Shown here one piece after another: positions 32,772 through 42,285 of a stretch of DNA of 64,000 bases. Position 1 is the stretch's first letter; every line of letters starts with the position of its first letter. The notes beneath the pieces were generated by a model. That model saw only the letters and a list, made by a program, of their open reading frames with translations. It was not told the origin of the DNA and did not search any database. Location: NCBI RefSeq assembly GCF_016587415.1, contig NZ_BNJI01000001.1, forward strand, positions 5,743,501 through 5,807,500, read 5' to 3'. Both the position numbers and the translations under genes were made by a program. Source of the DNA: Ktedonobacter sp. SOSP1-85 (GTDB taxonomy: Bacteria > Chloroflexota > Ktedonobacteria > Ktedonobacterales > Ktedonobacteraceae).

Positions 32772-33746
32772 ATGAAATCGAATCAGCAGATCATAGGGCA
32801 ACTTCAACGACAGAGGATTGTGAAACAACTTCAACGGGAATTGAGTCATTGGGACCCTGATAAACAATGCGAAGTTCACTATTATTTGAGTAAGAATAAG
32901 CGGTGTCAATATGATCAATTCGGGCGTGTAATTGAACTGCATCTCTGCGAATGCGATTTAACGCAGATCCCCTCGGAAGTATGGCAATTCTCTTCGCTGA
33001 AAAATCTTCACCTAAACAACAACCAGCTTAACACCGTGCCTGAACAAGTAGGTAGGCTCTCTTCGTTAGAATGGCTTGAACTGGACGACAACTTGCTCAG
33101 CGCCCTACCTGAGCAAGTATGGAACCTGCATAATTTGCGCTTTCTTGACCTGGCAAACAACCAATTTCGCTCTCTTCCTATGGAAATTGGCAATCTTACC
33201 GCTTTGCGCTCACTTTACCTGGGCAACAACCAATTCAGCTCTCTACCTGAACAAGTGTGGAGTCTCTCAAAACTGGAGGTACTCGATCTCTCGCGCAACC
33301 AGCTAAGCTCTCTTCCTGTCGCAATTGGTAATCTCTCTTTGCTACGTTCACTTCGTCTGGATAACAACCAGCTAAGCTCTCTTCCTGTCGCAATTGGCAA
33401 CCTCACCGCTTTGCGCTCGCTTCTGCTGGGTAATAACCAATTCAGCACTTTCCCTATAGAAATAATCAAGCTTTCTGACCTACGGATGCTGCGTTTATCC
33501 CATAACCAACTCGGCTCTCTTCCTGGCGAAATTGGCAATCTCTCTGAATTAGGAATGTTATTCTTGCAAAACAACCAGCTTAGTTCTCTGCCTATGGAGT
33601 TAGGTAATCTCTCGTCGTTAAAACGGCTTCATTTGGATGGCAATCCATTACAGACACCACCGCTGAAGATCATTGCCCAAGGCACCCAGGCTATTCTTGC
33701 CTATTTGAGGACAATGCAAGAGGCAAAACGCCTTGAAGCAATATAA
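32772..33746 (+). CDS. Leucine-rich repeat protein
   Basis: 324 residues with about ten 23-residue leucine-rich repeats of the type LxxLxLxxNQLSSLPxxIGNL (for example LRSLRLDNNQLSSLPVAIG). A basic helical cap of about 50 residues precedes them, and a short C-terminal tail follows. There is no signal peptide or anchor, so it is cytoplasmic. LRR solenoids bind proteins; the partner is unknown. Some neighbouring repeats are almost identical at DNA level, which shows recent internal duplication. ATG 32772 is preceded by GGGAAAACGGCG. Confidence 0.85.
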   Translation: MKSNQQIIGQLQRQRIVKQLQRELSHWDPDKQCEVHYYLSKNKRCQYDQFGRVIELHLCECDLTQIPSEVWQFSSLKNLHLNNNQLNTVPEQVGRLSSLEWLELDDNLLSALPEQVWNLHNLRFLDLANNQFRSLPMEIGNLTALRSLYLGNNQFSSLPEQVWSLSKLEVLDLSRNQLSSLPVAIGNLSLLRSLRLDNNQLSSLPVAIGNLTALRSLLLGNNQFSTFPIEIIKLSDLRMLRLSHNQLGSLPGEIGNLSELGMLFLQNNQLSSLPMELGNLSSLKRLHLDGNPLQTPPLKIIAQGTQAILAYLRTMQEAKRLEAI

Positions 33747-34070
33747 TCCAATCGGGATAGTGCTATGTAGGGGTCACTAGGGTCAGACATTAAATAATTA
33801 TGTTGGTGTAGGTGCTTATAAGCCTTAGGGCTTGCCATTGGTGCCGATGGCCGGAATCTATCCAGTTTATTTGTGGGTGTTTCTAGTTATCCTTATGGAG
33901 CTAAAACTAGGCTTCTTTGTTTGTGAGTATTGGTGTTCTCTTGCGTAAATTTGTGTGTGTCGCTGTACTAAATACTGTACTAGTTATGCTGGCGTAGGTC
34001 ATTATGAGCCTTATGGCTAGCCGTGGGCTGGGGGAATTGGCGCATGGCTAGCCATTTTCTGTTGTCTTAC
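33747..34070. other. Intergenic stretch with short repeats, no gene
   Basis: Two imperfect copies of a 30-bp segment (TAAGCCTTAGGGCTTGCCATTGG near 33817-33842, cited in part, and TATGAGCCTTATGGCTAGCC near 34003) flank this stretch. It may be the ends of a short non-autonomous element. Confidence 0.35.
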
Positions 34071-34087
34071 AATTTTGGGTAGTGACT

Positions 34088-34750
34088 CTATTGAGAAGTG
34101 GTATGTAAGGAAGTCACCAAGAACATGGTGAAGGACCAGGGATGATCGGTGAGACCCAATGCCATGGCAGGAGTGCGGCGCTGATATCGTTGTGGAGTCG
34201 AGGACCTCGCAAGACGTAATGCCCGGTGGGGACGTATCCAGTTGTGTTCAAAGAGCTGCAGATGGATCAAGGCATCGAAGGTGACATCACGTTTGGCAAA
34301 GGCATGCGTCTTGCGAGTGAGGGCATTGAGCCGATCGCGGAGCATGCCGTTGACCCGCTCAATATGGACGGTTCCGGGTTGGGTGATCGCCTCGCCCAAA
34401 GCGGCATGGATCTCAATGGAGAGCAGTTTCCCATGCTCATCACGATGCTTAATGGTCTGCGTCAAGCACACATGTGGAGGGATGACCAGTGGGGGCCGAC
34501 CGCGCTGGCCCGAACGTACAGGCTGACGATAGGCTCGAGTGAGGATCGCGGGATACCCCCGCCAGCCATCGCTGCACCAGTTCAATGGACGACCCTGCGT
34601 ACGCGCTACCGTGAGGGTGACCGCTCGCTCGATGAGATCGTCGCCGATGCGTCCTGTGGCGCAGGCGGCAATGAAGCGGCTGGGGCGATCTTGCACGAGG
34701 CATCCCCAGCGTTCACCAGCATCAACTTCGTCGGGGGCTCCGTTTTTTTG
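34088..34750 (-). CDS. IS1-like transposase, second frame (InsB'-type, reached by -1 frameshift)
   Basis: At A7C on the minus strand (34742-34749) the ribosome can slip from AAA-AAA-ACG to AAA-AAA-AAC, giving HKKNGAPDEVDAGERWG. The second frame carries the remaining DDE residues: Asp in WCSDGWRGYPA and Glu in HIERVNGMLRDRL, as in IS1. The fused product is about 343 residues. This matches the programmed frameshift known for IS1. All catalytic residues are intact, so the element may be active. Confidence 0.8.
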   Translation of the reverse strand, partial: QKNGAPDEVDAGERWGCLVQDRPSRFIAACATGRIGDDLIERAVTLTVARTQGRPLNWCSDGWRGYPAILTRAYRQPVRSGQRGRPPLVIPPHVCLTQTIKHRDEHGKLLSIEIHAALGEAITQPGTVHIERVNGMLRDRLNALTRKTHAFAKRDVTFDALIHLQLFEHNWIRPHRALRLARSSTPQRYQRRTPAMALGLTDHPWSFTMFLVTSLHTTSQ

Positions 34751-35118
34751 TGCACGAAGGACCAAAACTCGTCGATTTCGACCGCCGAGAGGTGCAGGTC
34801 CTGCGTGAGGATGGCCGTCAAGGCTTCCGCATGCTCGCTTGCCCGCCGCACCCATTGGCCAATCGTTTCATACTTGTGGCCCGTGATCTCTTCTGCCGCC
34901 CGCAGACTTCCCCGACGCATCACAACGAGGAGCGCCTGGGCCACCTCGGCGACTGGCGTATGGAGACGATACATCGGCGTGCCTTCCGTTTCACCAAAGA
35001 AGCGGCCACATCCACGGCACTGGTAGCGCCGTCGCCCTTTGCTGCTGCCATTGCGAATGACGTGGGGCTGTTCACATGCAGGGTTGGGGCATGCTGGCAG
35101 GGATGGTGTCGGTGTCAT
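34606..35118 (-). CDS. IS1-like transposase, first frame (InsA-type)
   Basis: The product begins with a zinc ribbon (CPNPACEQPHVIRNG...YQCRGCGRFF), then a helix-turn-helix region (SLRAAEEITGHKYETIGQWVRR). The first catalytic Asp lies in VEIDEFWSF, directly before the slippery run. The in-frame continuation beyond about 34745 (to the stop at 34606) is not the transposase. The functional protein arises by a -1 shift into the frame ending at 34088. Confidence 0.8.
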   Translation of the reverse strand: MTPTPSLPACPNPACEQPHVIRNGSSKGRRRYQCRGCGRFFGETEGTPMYRLHTPVAEVAQALLVVMRRGSLRAAEEITGHKYETIGQWVRRASEHAEALTAILTQDLHLSAVEIDEFWSFVHKKTEPPTKLMLVNAGDASCKIAPAASLPPAPQDASATISSSERSPSR

Positions 35119-35175
35119 GGTCAGTCCTCCTGACCTCTATGTTACCACTTCTCTCTAGAGTCACTACCCAATTTT

Positions 35176-35603
35176 GAGCTGCGGGTTTATTGACTCCAAC
35201 GCTTGTCGCTATACTCACGTCCCCTTCGCACGCCCGATATGCACCAGATTACCCCCTGACACCTCTCCCAAATATAGCCAAGTCCACGCAGACGGGTTTA
35301 CATTGCGCTGCAAAATTTAACATTGAAGTACGCAATCCTTTGCATTATACTCTCACAGATCCTTTTTCAATACGACGCGGCGCTTTTGAAGACATTCGTA
35401 ACACTGGTCTTCTAGTAAGAACAATAAGCGGGCCGATGCAATGAATATGTCGGGGATAGCAATGGCTATTTGAGTTCGACGCAGCCTTCTTTCTAGGGTT
35501 TTCCTCGTGAAAAGCGACTGGCGTTGCAAAAAAACCTCGATATGTGCAGGGGCGAGGATAAAACCTACATAGCTTAAGTTATTCTTTTTGAAAAGTGTGA
35601 TCG
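35176..35603. other. Intergenic stretch, no gene seen
   Basis: AT-rich and without a credible frame. It probably includes the deleted 3' end of the neighbouring permease gene. Confidence 0.35.
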
Positions 35604-36773
35604 TTACAATTTCACTCCACTGAAAAGTGATACGTGGTGCAAACGGATAGTTATGAATACGTATCCCCTGATCATTTGCGACGAAGATCGGGCAACGCTG
35701 CTGAGATCGGCCGATTGCTTCAGATTGAAGAGAGGCACTGCAATATAGATGAGTGCTGTAAATGCGATGGCAATCAGGACCTGGTTTCGCAGGGCTGTCG
35801 CAGGCACGCGTTGGCGATTGAGTCGCGCAAAGTGTACTGAGATCTGCTGATGGAGGGCCGCCACAACAAGGAAGCGCGAGAAGCAGAGATTGAGCGCGAC
35901 AGGGATCATCAAGAAATAGAGCAAGAGGCAGAAGGCCATGATGCTCCCCATCGCCTGGCCAAAGACATGATCAACCGTTCCTACCAGCAGCGCCATTGGA
36001 TTGACCGTTTGTTGGGCAGTTCCTGCTCCTTGAATGACGAGCACGCCCAGGGTAAAGATCACGTATCCTCCAAGTGTCAGGAGGGTTCCCCAGGTCAGGT
36101 GGCGGGGAATCGTCTTCCGATGTTTGGTCTCCCCTGCCAACGTCAATGGCATATCTGATCCCAGCAATGCAAGCGTCGCACTACCCAAGAGCGCGAGATT
36201 CCCCTGTGGTCCCAGCGTAAGCCGCCACCCTGCGGCATCAGTAACATTGGTCATCGAAGGATGACCACGCATGAGCCACACACCGATCGCCACCATCATG
36301 AGAAGAGTGGCAAACCCCATGGCGCCTACGGCCACATTGAGCACATGTTGCACCACACGTGTGCGTTGCACAGAGAATGTCCAGGTCAAGAGCAACAGGA
36401 CACCAATGACGCAGCCTTGCTGCCAGGGGAAGGGAAACCAGCTTCCATTGATAGCCTGAAGGAGAGACACAATGGCCGCACAGGCATTAATCATCGAGAG
36501 GATGCCGGGGAGCCAGGCACACAACCCAACGAAAAAACTCCAGCGAGACCCCAAGATGTGGTATGTCCAGTTATAAATACCGCCTACCGAAGGGTACAGA
36601 TAGGCGAGTTGCGCCATCACCAGGGAACATGGCACAAAGAAGAGGAGGCCACAGAGAATCCAGTAGGTAAAACTCACCGCACCTCCAGCGGCAAGTGGGG
36701 TAACATTCGTGACCCAGAAGACGTTCAGCAAAAACAACCCCGTCATATCCACAGACCCAAAGACCGCAGGCAT
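35604..36773 (-). pseudogene. APC-family amino acid permease, 3'-truncated
   Basis: The first ten or so membrane helices are present, with the APC signatures YPSVGGIYNWTYHILGSRWSF and LALLGSDMPLTLAGET. After the segment PLFNLKQSADLSSVARSSSQ the sequence stops looking like the family and ends at residue 389; intact members are about 500 residues with 12-14 helices. The C-terminal helices are therefore lost. Such permeases import or exchange amino acids or polyamines. It may be non-functional. Confidence 0.65.
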
Positions 36774-37081
36774 CGCTTGCGGGCATAGTTCTCCGATGGC
36801 AAGAGAGCACCGTGTGCTTGGGTTGGTGAGGAAGGAGCCATCGATCCTTGCTGGCTCACAGATCGCATATCATTCTCCGATCTACTGCAAAAGAGAATCT
36901 CTTTCTTCAAAAAGAAGAGAGTGAAAAGAGCATGCAAAAGAGAATTTCATCTATCCAGTAGCCCAAAAGAGAGGAGGCATTTCCCCTTGGGCGACCAACA
37001 GCGATGAGCACGAGTGGCCTGGACTTCCCTTCGGTTAGGTGGGTACATTAAAGGGAGAACCGAGAGAAAACCAGGTCATGC

Positions 37082-37453
37082 CTACTCACCCCTTTTCGCT
37101 CCTCTTTCAGCATATTTCTCACGGCGAGAACATGAAGGCGGCTCTGTGCCAGCGTCCAGCCTTCCTGCAACCGGGAATGGAGGAAGCTCAAAATAGTCAA
37201 GGATATCCTCATCATGTTGAAGCTGCCGCAAAAGGGCAGTTTTGAATGCTGGAGGCACTTGCGCTGCTAACAGGATACAAAAGAACCCCTCTCGTGCTTT
37301 GGTCGTGAGGCCATAGCGGAGAAAATACGCGCTTTGGGGAGGTTGCTGCTCGATTTTATCATTGATCTCATCAATCAGTTGCTGTAAGTTTCTTGCATTA
37401 CAGGTGCAGAAGAGCATAATATGCTCTTCCTGCGGAAAGGTTGCTTGTTCCAT
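37082..37453 (-). CDS. Hypothetical protein
   Basis: 123 residues, soluble. It contains a Cys pair (FCTCNARNLQQLIDEINDK) and a helical middle (KTALLRQLQHDEDILDYFELP). It follows the gene at 37455 with a 1-bp gap and so belongs to the same transcription unit as the response regulator and methyltransferase. No family recognised. Confidence 0.55.
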   Translation of the reverse strand: MEQATFPQEEHIMLFCTCNARNLQQLIDEINDKIEQQPPQSAYFLRYGLTTKAREGFFCILLAAQVPPAFKTALLRQLQHDEDILDYFELPPFPVAGRLDAGTEPPSCSRREKYAERGAKRGE

Positions 37454-37454
37454 C

Positions 37455-37736
37455 TTATCGTTGCTCTTTCATGCTTTCTTTTTGCAAAATCACTTTGTGC
37501 TGTGGCACGATGAATACCTTCTGTTCTCCATCAAGGGTGGCAGCGAGCTCATAGAGAGCTGGAGCCGTTTTCGATGCAGTAATGATTGTAAGGACCGTTA
37601 CTCCAAGAAGGATCTCTCCCGTTGAGAGCTGGGTCTGCTGTCCTGTCAGCGTAGAGAACGTGAGAGATCGCCTGGGTATCAATCGATAGAGATGCCCTTC
37701 TCTCACATTGCGAGCTGCAAGCCGTTGATGCTGCAT
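37455..37736 (-). CDS. Hypothetical protein
   Basis: 93 residues, predicted beta-rich with a hydrophobic middle (STGEILLGVTVLTIITASK). It lies 12 bp downstream of the response regulator and 1 bp upstream of the next gene, in one operon. No family recognised. Confidence 0.5.
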   Translation of the reverse strand: MQHQRLAARNVREGHLYRLIPRRSLTFSTLTGQQTQLSTGEILLGVTVLTIITASKTAPALYELAATLDGEQKVFIVPQHKVILQKESMKEQR

Positions 37737-37748
37737 GTGAATCGCTCC

Positions 37749-38180
37749 TTATCCATAGAGCACGTGTTGGGATGGTTGTTGATGAGCTGTTTCTGATGGT
37801 GTCGCGTGTGCCTCTTGAACTGTTTGTAGCAGCTTCTGTGTCGTAAAGGGTTTGGCAAGATAGAAATGAACTCCAGCCAGGCGAGCCTTGAGACGATCAA
37901 CGACGCCGTTGTAGCGCGAGAGCATCATCATGGGAACCTTTTTCCAGGCTGGCTTCGAGCGCAGATATCGCGCAATCTCATACCCATTCATTTTGGGGAG
38001 ATCGATGTCGAGAATCAGAAGGTCAGGGAGTTGCGCGTCTGGTTGTTGGAGCGCGCACATTGCTGCTACTCCATCAGGAAAGCTCTCGACAAGGTACCCC
38101 TCTCGTCTGAGCGCAATTTCCACCAGCTTGCGTATGGTCGCTGAGTCGTCGATTAGCATAATCGTTCTTTGGTGTTGCAT
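37749..38180 (-). CDS. CheY-like single-domain response regulator
   Basis: The 143-residue protein has the receiver-domain residues: DDS near the start (IMLIDDSATIRKLVEIAL), phospho-acceptor Asp in LLILDIDLPKMNGYE, and the Lys in YLAKPFTTQKLL. There is no output domain, so it signals through protein contacts. ATG 38180 is chosen because AGGAGA lies upstream; the longer frame overlaps the methyltransferase. It is the second gene of an operon headed by the methyltransferase. No histidine kinase is in the window. Confidence 0.85.
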   Translation of the reverse strand: MQHQRTIMLIDDSATIRKLVEIALRREGYLVESFPDGVAAMCALQQPDAQLPDLLILDIDLPKMNGYEIARYLRSKPAWKKVPMMMLSRYNGVVDRLKARLAGVHFYLAKPFTTQKLLQTVQEAHATPSETAHQQPSQHVLYG

Positions 38181-38205
38181 AGACCACTTCTCCTCACTAC
38201 ACTGC

Positions 38206-39201
38206 TCAAACACAGATGGTAGATGTTTTCTGAATATGCCCAAGGAAGGGCGCTACTGCTGAGTCGAGAACGATGAGAGGAAGAGGCTCTTGAGATGCTG
38301 TCATCTCCAGGAAAGCGTCACCCCTGTCATTCATTGGTTTTTCTCCCCATGCAGTGAAAAGATAGAGCAATGCGCTAAACTGAGGCATTTGAATCTCATG
38401 AGACGCCTGGATGAATAACGCATCAAACAGAGCCTGGGTAAGGAGGTGTTCCTCGATCATGGTAGGCGCATGGACTCGAAACCACAGAAGGTATTCTGAA
38501 GCAAAGGCGAGATGGCCCTCCGTCCCAGAAGAATGATCGATGGCCGTCGCCACCCCTTGAACCGCTTCAAATCCATTTCCCCGCAACAAATGCAACAACA
38601 GAGGGGTCAGGGAGACTGGTTGGTAGAGCGAGGAGAGGCGAGTGTGAGCACGAGTGATGGCCTCCATGGTGAGCGTGAAGAGACGAGCGAATGCAGGAGA
38701 TGCCATACCCACACATCCCCATTCAGCTTCCGTTATTCTGAGAACGCCTCCTGGGCGCAACAGCCGCCCGCATTCTCTCACAAGCCGTTCCCATTGCTCA
38801 GAAGGGAGCGTATTTCCCAGAAGACGAATATTGACCAGATCAAACGAAGCCGTTGCGAGTAACAGGGGCTGAGTCGCATCCATAACTTGAAAGGAGACAT
38901 TTTCAAGCTCCTGAATCTGGGCAAAGCTTTGAGCACAGTGAATGAAGGTCTCGTTGCAATCGATACCAATAACGGTCATTTCTGGATAGCGATGAGCAAG
39001 CTGCAAGGCCCATCCACCACATCCACAACCGATGTCGAGTACATCATAGATGCGTTCAAGATGCTCTTCGCTTTGTTCAGCGAGTGGCCCTCCCATGGCT
39101 TGCGTGAGAAGGACATCCTGGCGTAACAGACGGATATGCATGTCCGCCTCATTGCTTGAAACGCCTGGTATGTCCATGATTCTGCTCATTGGTAGCTGCA
39201 T
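38206..39201 (-). CDS. Class I SAM-dependent methyltransferase
   Basis: 331 residues. The SAM-binding fold shows motif I DVLDIGCGCGGWALQLA, the acidic residue in VIGIDCNETF, and post-motifs VMDATQPLLLATASFDLVNIR and LLRPGGVLRITEAEWG. The C-terminal 130 residues are helical and may bind the substrate. Its promoter region carries five phased GTCCC boxes (39281-39367), so it is a likely target of the divergent SARP regulator. The substrate is unknown; a role in a natural-product pathway is plausible from the shared operator. Confidence 0.8.
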   Translation of the reverse strand: MQLPMSRIMDIPGVSSNEADMHIRLLRQDVLLTQAMGGPLAEQSEEHLERIYDVLDIGCGCGGWALQLAHRYPEMTVIGIDCNETFIHCAQSFAQIQELENVSFQVMDATQPLLLATASFDLVNIRLLGNTLPSEQWERLVRECGRLLRPGGVLRITEAEWGCVGMASPAFARLFTLTMEAITRAHTRLSSLYQPVSLTPLLLHLLRGNGFEAVQGVATAIDHSSGTEGHLAFASEYLLWFRVHAPTMIEEHLLTQALFDALFIQASHEIQMPQFSALLYLFTAWGEKPMNDRGDAFLEMTASQEPLPLIVLDSAVAPFLGHIQKTSTICV

Positions 39202-39280
39202 GTCTCTCTACTCTCGTCGCGTAGATCTTCTTTGGAACCGGGTTCTACGCATCAACGCGCATTTCTTCGGTTCGCTTATG

Positions 39281-39367
39281 AGCATAGCAGATCAATCGGG
39301 ACAAAATTGGGACGGCATAGGCGCAGAACATATCAGATTTGGGACAAATATGGGACAGAAGTGGAAC
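39281..39367 (-). promoter_or_regulatory. SARP-type operator and promoter of the methyltransferase operon
   Basis: On the minus strand the boxes GTTCCA (39362), GTCCCA (39351), GTCCCA (39340), GTCCCA (39308) and GTCCCG (39297) are spaced 11, 11, 32 and 11 bp. The -10 box TATGCT (39281-39286) starts 16 nt after the start of the last box. Direct repeats in 11-bp phase next to a -10 box, with no good -35, are the known layout of SARP binding sites. Confidence 0.65.
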
Positions 39368-39461
39368 AGCAAGAAAAAAGGTAAAGAGAAGGGTAAACAG
39401 ATGCAGAGAAGCGTGATATACTTTGGGCAAAAGAAAAAGCAAGGCGTTTTTCTCATGAACG

Positions 39462-41504
39462 ATGTTAATGGCATCCGAGAGCAGGGGTGGATACACAATG
39501 TACGATGAACGACCCGAGAAGCAGCGCAGTAAATATGAGGATGATGAGAGTTCCCTTTTAAAAGCAATGAGCGAAGAGAGTAGCCCATTGCTCCGGGTCT
39601 TTCTCCTTGGTCCTTTTCGAGCCGAATGGCTTACACCATCACAAGATCCACATGCCTGGGAAAGTCGTACCTCGGCACGTTCTCTGTTCAAGTTGCTTCT
39701 CTGTGCGCCAGGGCGACAAGCCTCGAAAGCACAACTGGCTGGTATTCTCTGGCCGGAAAGTGCAGAAGATAAAGCTCGCGAGTCCCTGCGCTCGGCAACT
39801 AAGGTACTGGGAAAGGTGCTTACCACAACCACTGGGGAGAAGCTCCTTGATACTTCACAGCGGGATCTCTTAAAACTGGCCGATCAGCCGCGCCTCTGGG
39901 TCGATGTAGATGCGTTTGAACGATGTGTCACTCAAGCAGTACAATACGAAGACCCAAAGAATGCGGTCTCCCTCTGGCAAGAGGCCAAAGAGCTTCTTGG
40001 CGGCCCATTTCTCGTGGAAGATCGCCATCAAGAATGGATAACGCACACCTGGATGAAAGCTCGTCGTCAAGACTTACTCAAAGACCGTCGTAAGATGATT
40101 CGTTCGCTGGCAGATGCTTATATTGAGATAGGACAACTCTCTGTTGCGGAAGAGCTTCTCTCGAACCATCTTATTCGCTTCCCAACGGATCAAGACGCGC
40201 TCCTCCGTCTGCTTGTTCTTCTGGTGCAGCAAGGATGTCCCGATGAAGCGCTTCTGCTTTATGCAAAGTTGCAACAGAAACTTTCTCTCGCTGGTAAATC
40301 TCCGTCACATCACATTACTCGCTTTATGGCCCATCTTCAAGACCTATTGAAAAATTTTGGAAACTTCCATGCCCATGCACTTCTCCCTCCAAGTGCTATT
40401 TCTTCATCACATTTGAGGGAAGGTTCTCTGCCGATAAGAGAGGAGGCAGAGATTCCTCGCTTTTCGCAAGAAACTGAGAGGCAAGATATAACTATGCCGC
40501 GTCGCCAATTGTTAGGTCTATTCGGACTCGCAGCATTGGCAGTTCCTCAGCAAGTATTGAATAATAACCTCTCATCTCAACTCCACTATACCCGAGGAAA
40601 TAAAGAGACCTTACATCATCTCGCTCAAGCAACAGTGTTATGTTTACATCTGAGTGAAGGGGATCAATTGGGATTGGCAGAGCACGTGCTCTGGAGCTAT
40701 CTTCCGGGAGCTGAAACCTTAGCACAGCAACCTTCCGAGCACCAGAAACAAGCAGCCGCCCTCGTTTCTCAAGGATACCTGATAGCAGCTTCCCTTGTAG
40801 GACATCATAATGATCTTGAAGCAAGACAACGTTTTAGTGAGCAAGCCTGGTTCTATGGCAGACTAGCAGATGATCCAACCCTTCAAGTTGCAGCATTACG
40901 ACAACTTGCCGTAACGTTTGATTACTTAGACTGTACTCAGAAGGTTCTGCAAACCTATCAGCGAACGCTTCCTCTACTCGATGATGTTCCCCCCCGTTTA
41001 CGTGCTTGTATCTATGCAGCACTTTCTGGAGCCTATGCACAATTACAGCAGAAACAGGATGCCTATCGCTTCATTGGCTTGGCTTATGAACAGTTTCCCG
41101 AAAAGGAAGAAAGGGAACCAACTTTCCTGCGCTTAGTGAATGCGAACTATCACACCATTATCTTATGGGATGGGTTGAACCACCTGGAGCTAGGTGAGGC
41201 TCGAATTGCAGAGAAAGTTCTCGCCCAGATAGACGTTCTCGGCTCTAAAACACAGATACCAGAAAGAATTCGCATTGAACTCTTAAACTATCGGTCGAAG
41301 GCTTTTATAGCCGTTGACGAGTTGGAACAAGCCTGTCAATACTTAGAGCTTGCGATACAAGCCTCGCTCGCACTTAAGAGCAAGAGGCGCTTGCAGGAAG
41401 GTTTTGCAATCTATCAACAACTCCAGAAAAAGTGGCCTGATGAGCGAAATGTTCGAGCATTAGGGGACTTCTTCATGCAAGGTCTGATCCACCACTTTCA
41501 ATAG
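39462..41504 (+). CDS. SARP-family transcriptional activator (winged helix, BTAD, TPR)
   Basis: 680 residues. After an acidic leader comes an OmpR-like DNA-binding domain (LLRVFLLGPFRAEWL...SLFKLLLCAPGRQASKAQLAGILWPE...LRSATKVLGKVL). A BTAD domain follows (WVDVDAFERCVTQA...YIEIGQLSVAEELLSNHLIRFPTDQDALLRLLVLLV). The C-terminal 300 residues form TPR-like helices. SARPs activate secondary-metabolite genes by binding direct repeats next to the -10 box. Three such operators occur in this window. Its start is ATG 39462 (alternatives 39468, 39498). It overlaps the convergent nucleotidyltransferase gene by 45 bp. Confidence 0.85.
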   Translation: MLMASESRGGYTMYDERPEKQRSKYEDDESSLLKAMSEESSPLLRVFLLGPFRAEWLTPSQDPHAWESRTSARSLFKLLLCAPGRQASKAQLAGILWPESAEDKARESLRSATKVLGKVLTTTTGEKLLDTSQRDLLKLADQPRLWVDVDAFERCVTQAVQYEDPKNAVSLWQEAKELLGGPFLVEDRHQEWITHTWMKARRQDLLKDRRKMIRSLADAYIEIGQLSVAEELLSNHLIRFPTDQDALLRLLVLLVQQGCPDEALLLYAKLQQKLSLAGKSPSHHITRFMAHLQDLLKNFGNFHAHALLPPSAISSSHLREGSLPIREEAEIPRFSQETERQDITMPRRQLLGLFGLAALAVPQQVLNNNLSSQLHYTRGNKETLHHLAQATVLCLHLSEGDQLGLAEHVLWSYLPGAETLAQQPSEHQKQAAALVSQGYLIAASLVGHHNDLEARQRFSEQAWFYGRLADDPTLQVAALRQLAVTFDYLDCTQKVLQTYQRTLPLLDDVPPRLRACIYAALSGAYAQLQQKQDAYRFIGLAYEQFPEKEEREPTFLRLVNANYHTIILWDGLNHLELGEARIAEKVLAQIDVLGSKTQIPERIRIELLNYRSKAFIAVDELEQACQYLELAIQASLALKSKRRLQEGFAIYQQLQKKWPDERNVRALGDFFMQGLIHHFQ

Positions 41505-42281
41505 CGTCTCAATGGTTTCGAAGTGTTCGGGAGAGAAGCAAGGTTTCAGCAAGTGAACTGTCTCTTGATAGAGACGAAGAGCTGCGACTCCTCTTGCTTC
41601 AAGGGATATCTGAGATACATGAGAAGGACTACCCGCAGCATCAAGATAGTAACGAGTCCAAGAGGAATCCATCCCTAGCGATTGGAAGACCTGGAGTACA
41701 TAGTTATTGCCAGTCGCGAGGATACCACGTTGGACGCCTACAGCTTCAGTGACTGCTGGCAAAATATGCAAATAAATTCTCTCTATAAGCATTAGAGTGT
41801 TATGGTTCTGAACTGCTCCCAGAGTTCGAAGAACAACCTCAGTCAGTTCGACGAGAAGTCGACTCGCGTAGGCATTGGCAGCGTCTTGCAATGGTTCCCA
41901 TTTCCAGTGAAGGGTCTCTTGCTGGAAGGCTCGAAACGAACCTTCTTTGTCCAAAAGAATACGAGCATCGCGTATGGTAGAAAGGCGAAAAATAGCCTCT
42001 TGAGGAATGGTCAGCCAATCTCGATAAATAGAAAGCGGGCGGCTTGAAAGGTTCAAAAGATAGCCGTCATGCCAAATAAATTGTTTCTGCTGTTTTCGGT
42101 CTGGTGTTTCTCGTAGAATGCGAACCAGATCAACATCACTAAAAGGTGGCCGCGCCTCACCACGAGCATAACTCCCGTGTAGAATAACAGCGGTGACAGT
42201 ATCATCATCGAGTTGAGGGAGAAGGGATGTGAGAAATTCCTCAGGTAAAGTCGAAGGTGCAGAAGGTGGATTCGATGTCAT
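41460..42281 (-). CDS. Nucleotidyltransferase of the polymerase-beta superfamily
   Basis: 273 residues. The active-site motif ILHGSYARGEARPPFSDVDLV (the GSxxxG...DxD pattern) is intact, so metal and nucleotide can be bound. The helical C-terminal half (residues 120-270) resembles HEPN-like or antibiotic nucleotidyltransferase tails. Enzymes of this kind transfer a nucleotide to small molecules or proteins; no antitoxin or HEPN partner gene is adjacent. Its 3' end overlaps that of the SARP gene. Substrate unknown. Confidence 0.8.
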   Translation of the reverse strand: MTSNPPSAPSTLPEEFLTSLLPQLDDDTVTAVILHGSYARGEARPPFSDVDLVRILRETPDRKQQKQFIWHDGYLLNLSSRPLSIYRDWLTIPQEAIFRLSTIRDARILLDKEGSFRAFQQETLHWKWEPLQDAANAYASRLLVELTEVVLRTLGAVQNHNTLMLIERIYLHILPAVTEAVGVQRGILATGNNYVLQVFQSLGMDSSWTRYYLDAAGSPSHVSQISLEARGVAALRLYQETVHLLKPCFSPEHFETIETLLKVVDQTLHEEVP

Positions 42282-42285
42282 GTCA

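Larger units (their letters stand above)
34077..35169 (-). mobile_element. IS1-like insertion sequence
   Basis: Terminal inverted repeats of about 27 bp (GGGTAGTGACTCTA...GAGAAGTGGTA) bound a 1.09-kb element. It is flanked by a 6-bp direct repeat AATTTT (34071-34076 and 35170-35175). Two overlapping frames encode the transposase. Confidence 0.85.

Noticed and set aside
34226..35026. 266-codon plus-strand frame inside the IS1-like element
   Set aside because: Antisense shadow of the transposase frames; the DDE residues are on the other strand.
35190..35230. TTGACT...TATACT as a promoter
   Set aside because: The spacing is only 14 bp and no gene follows.
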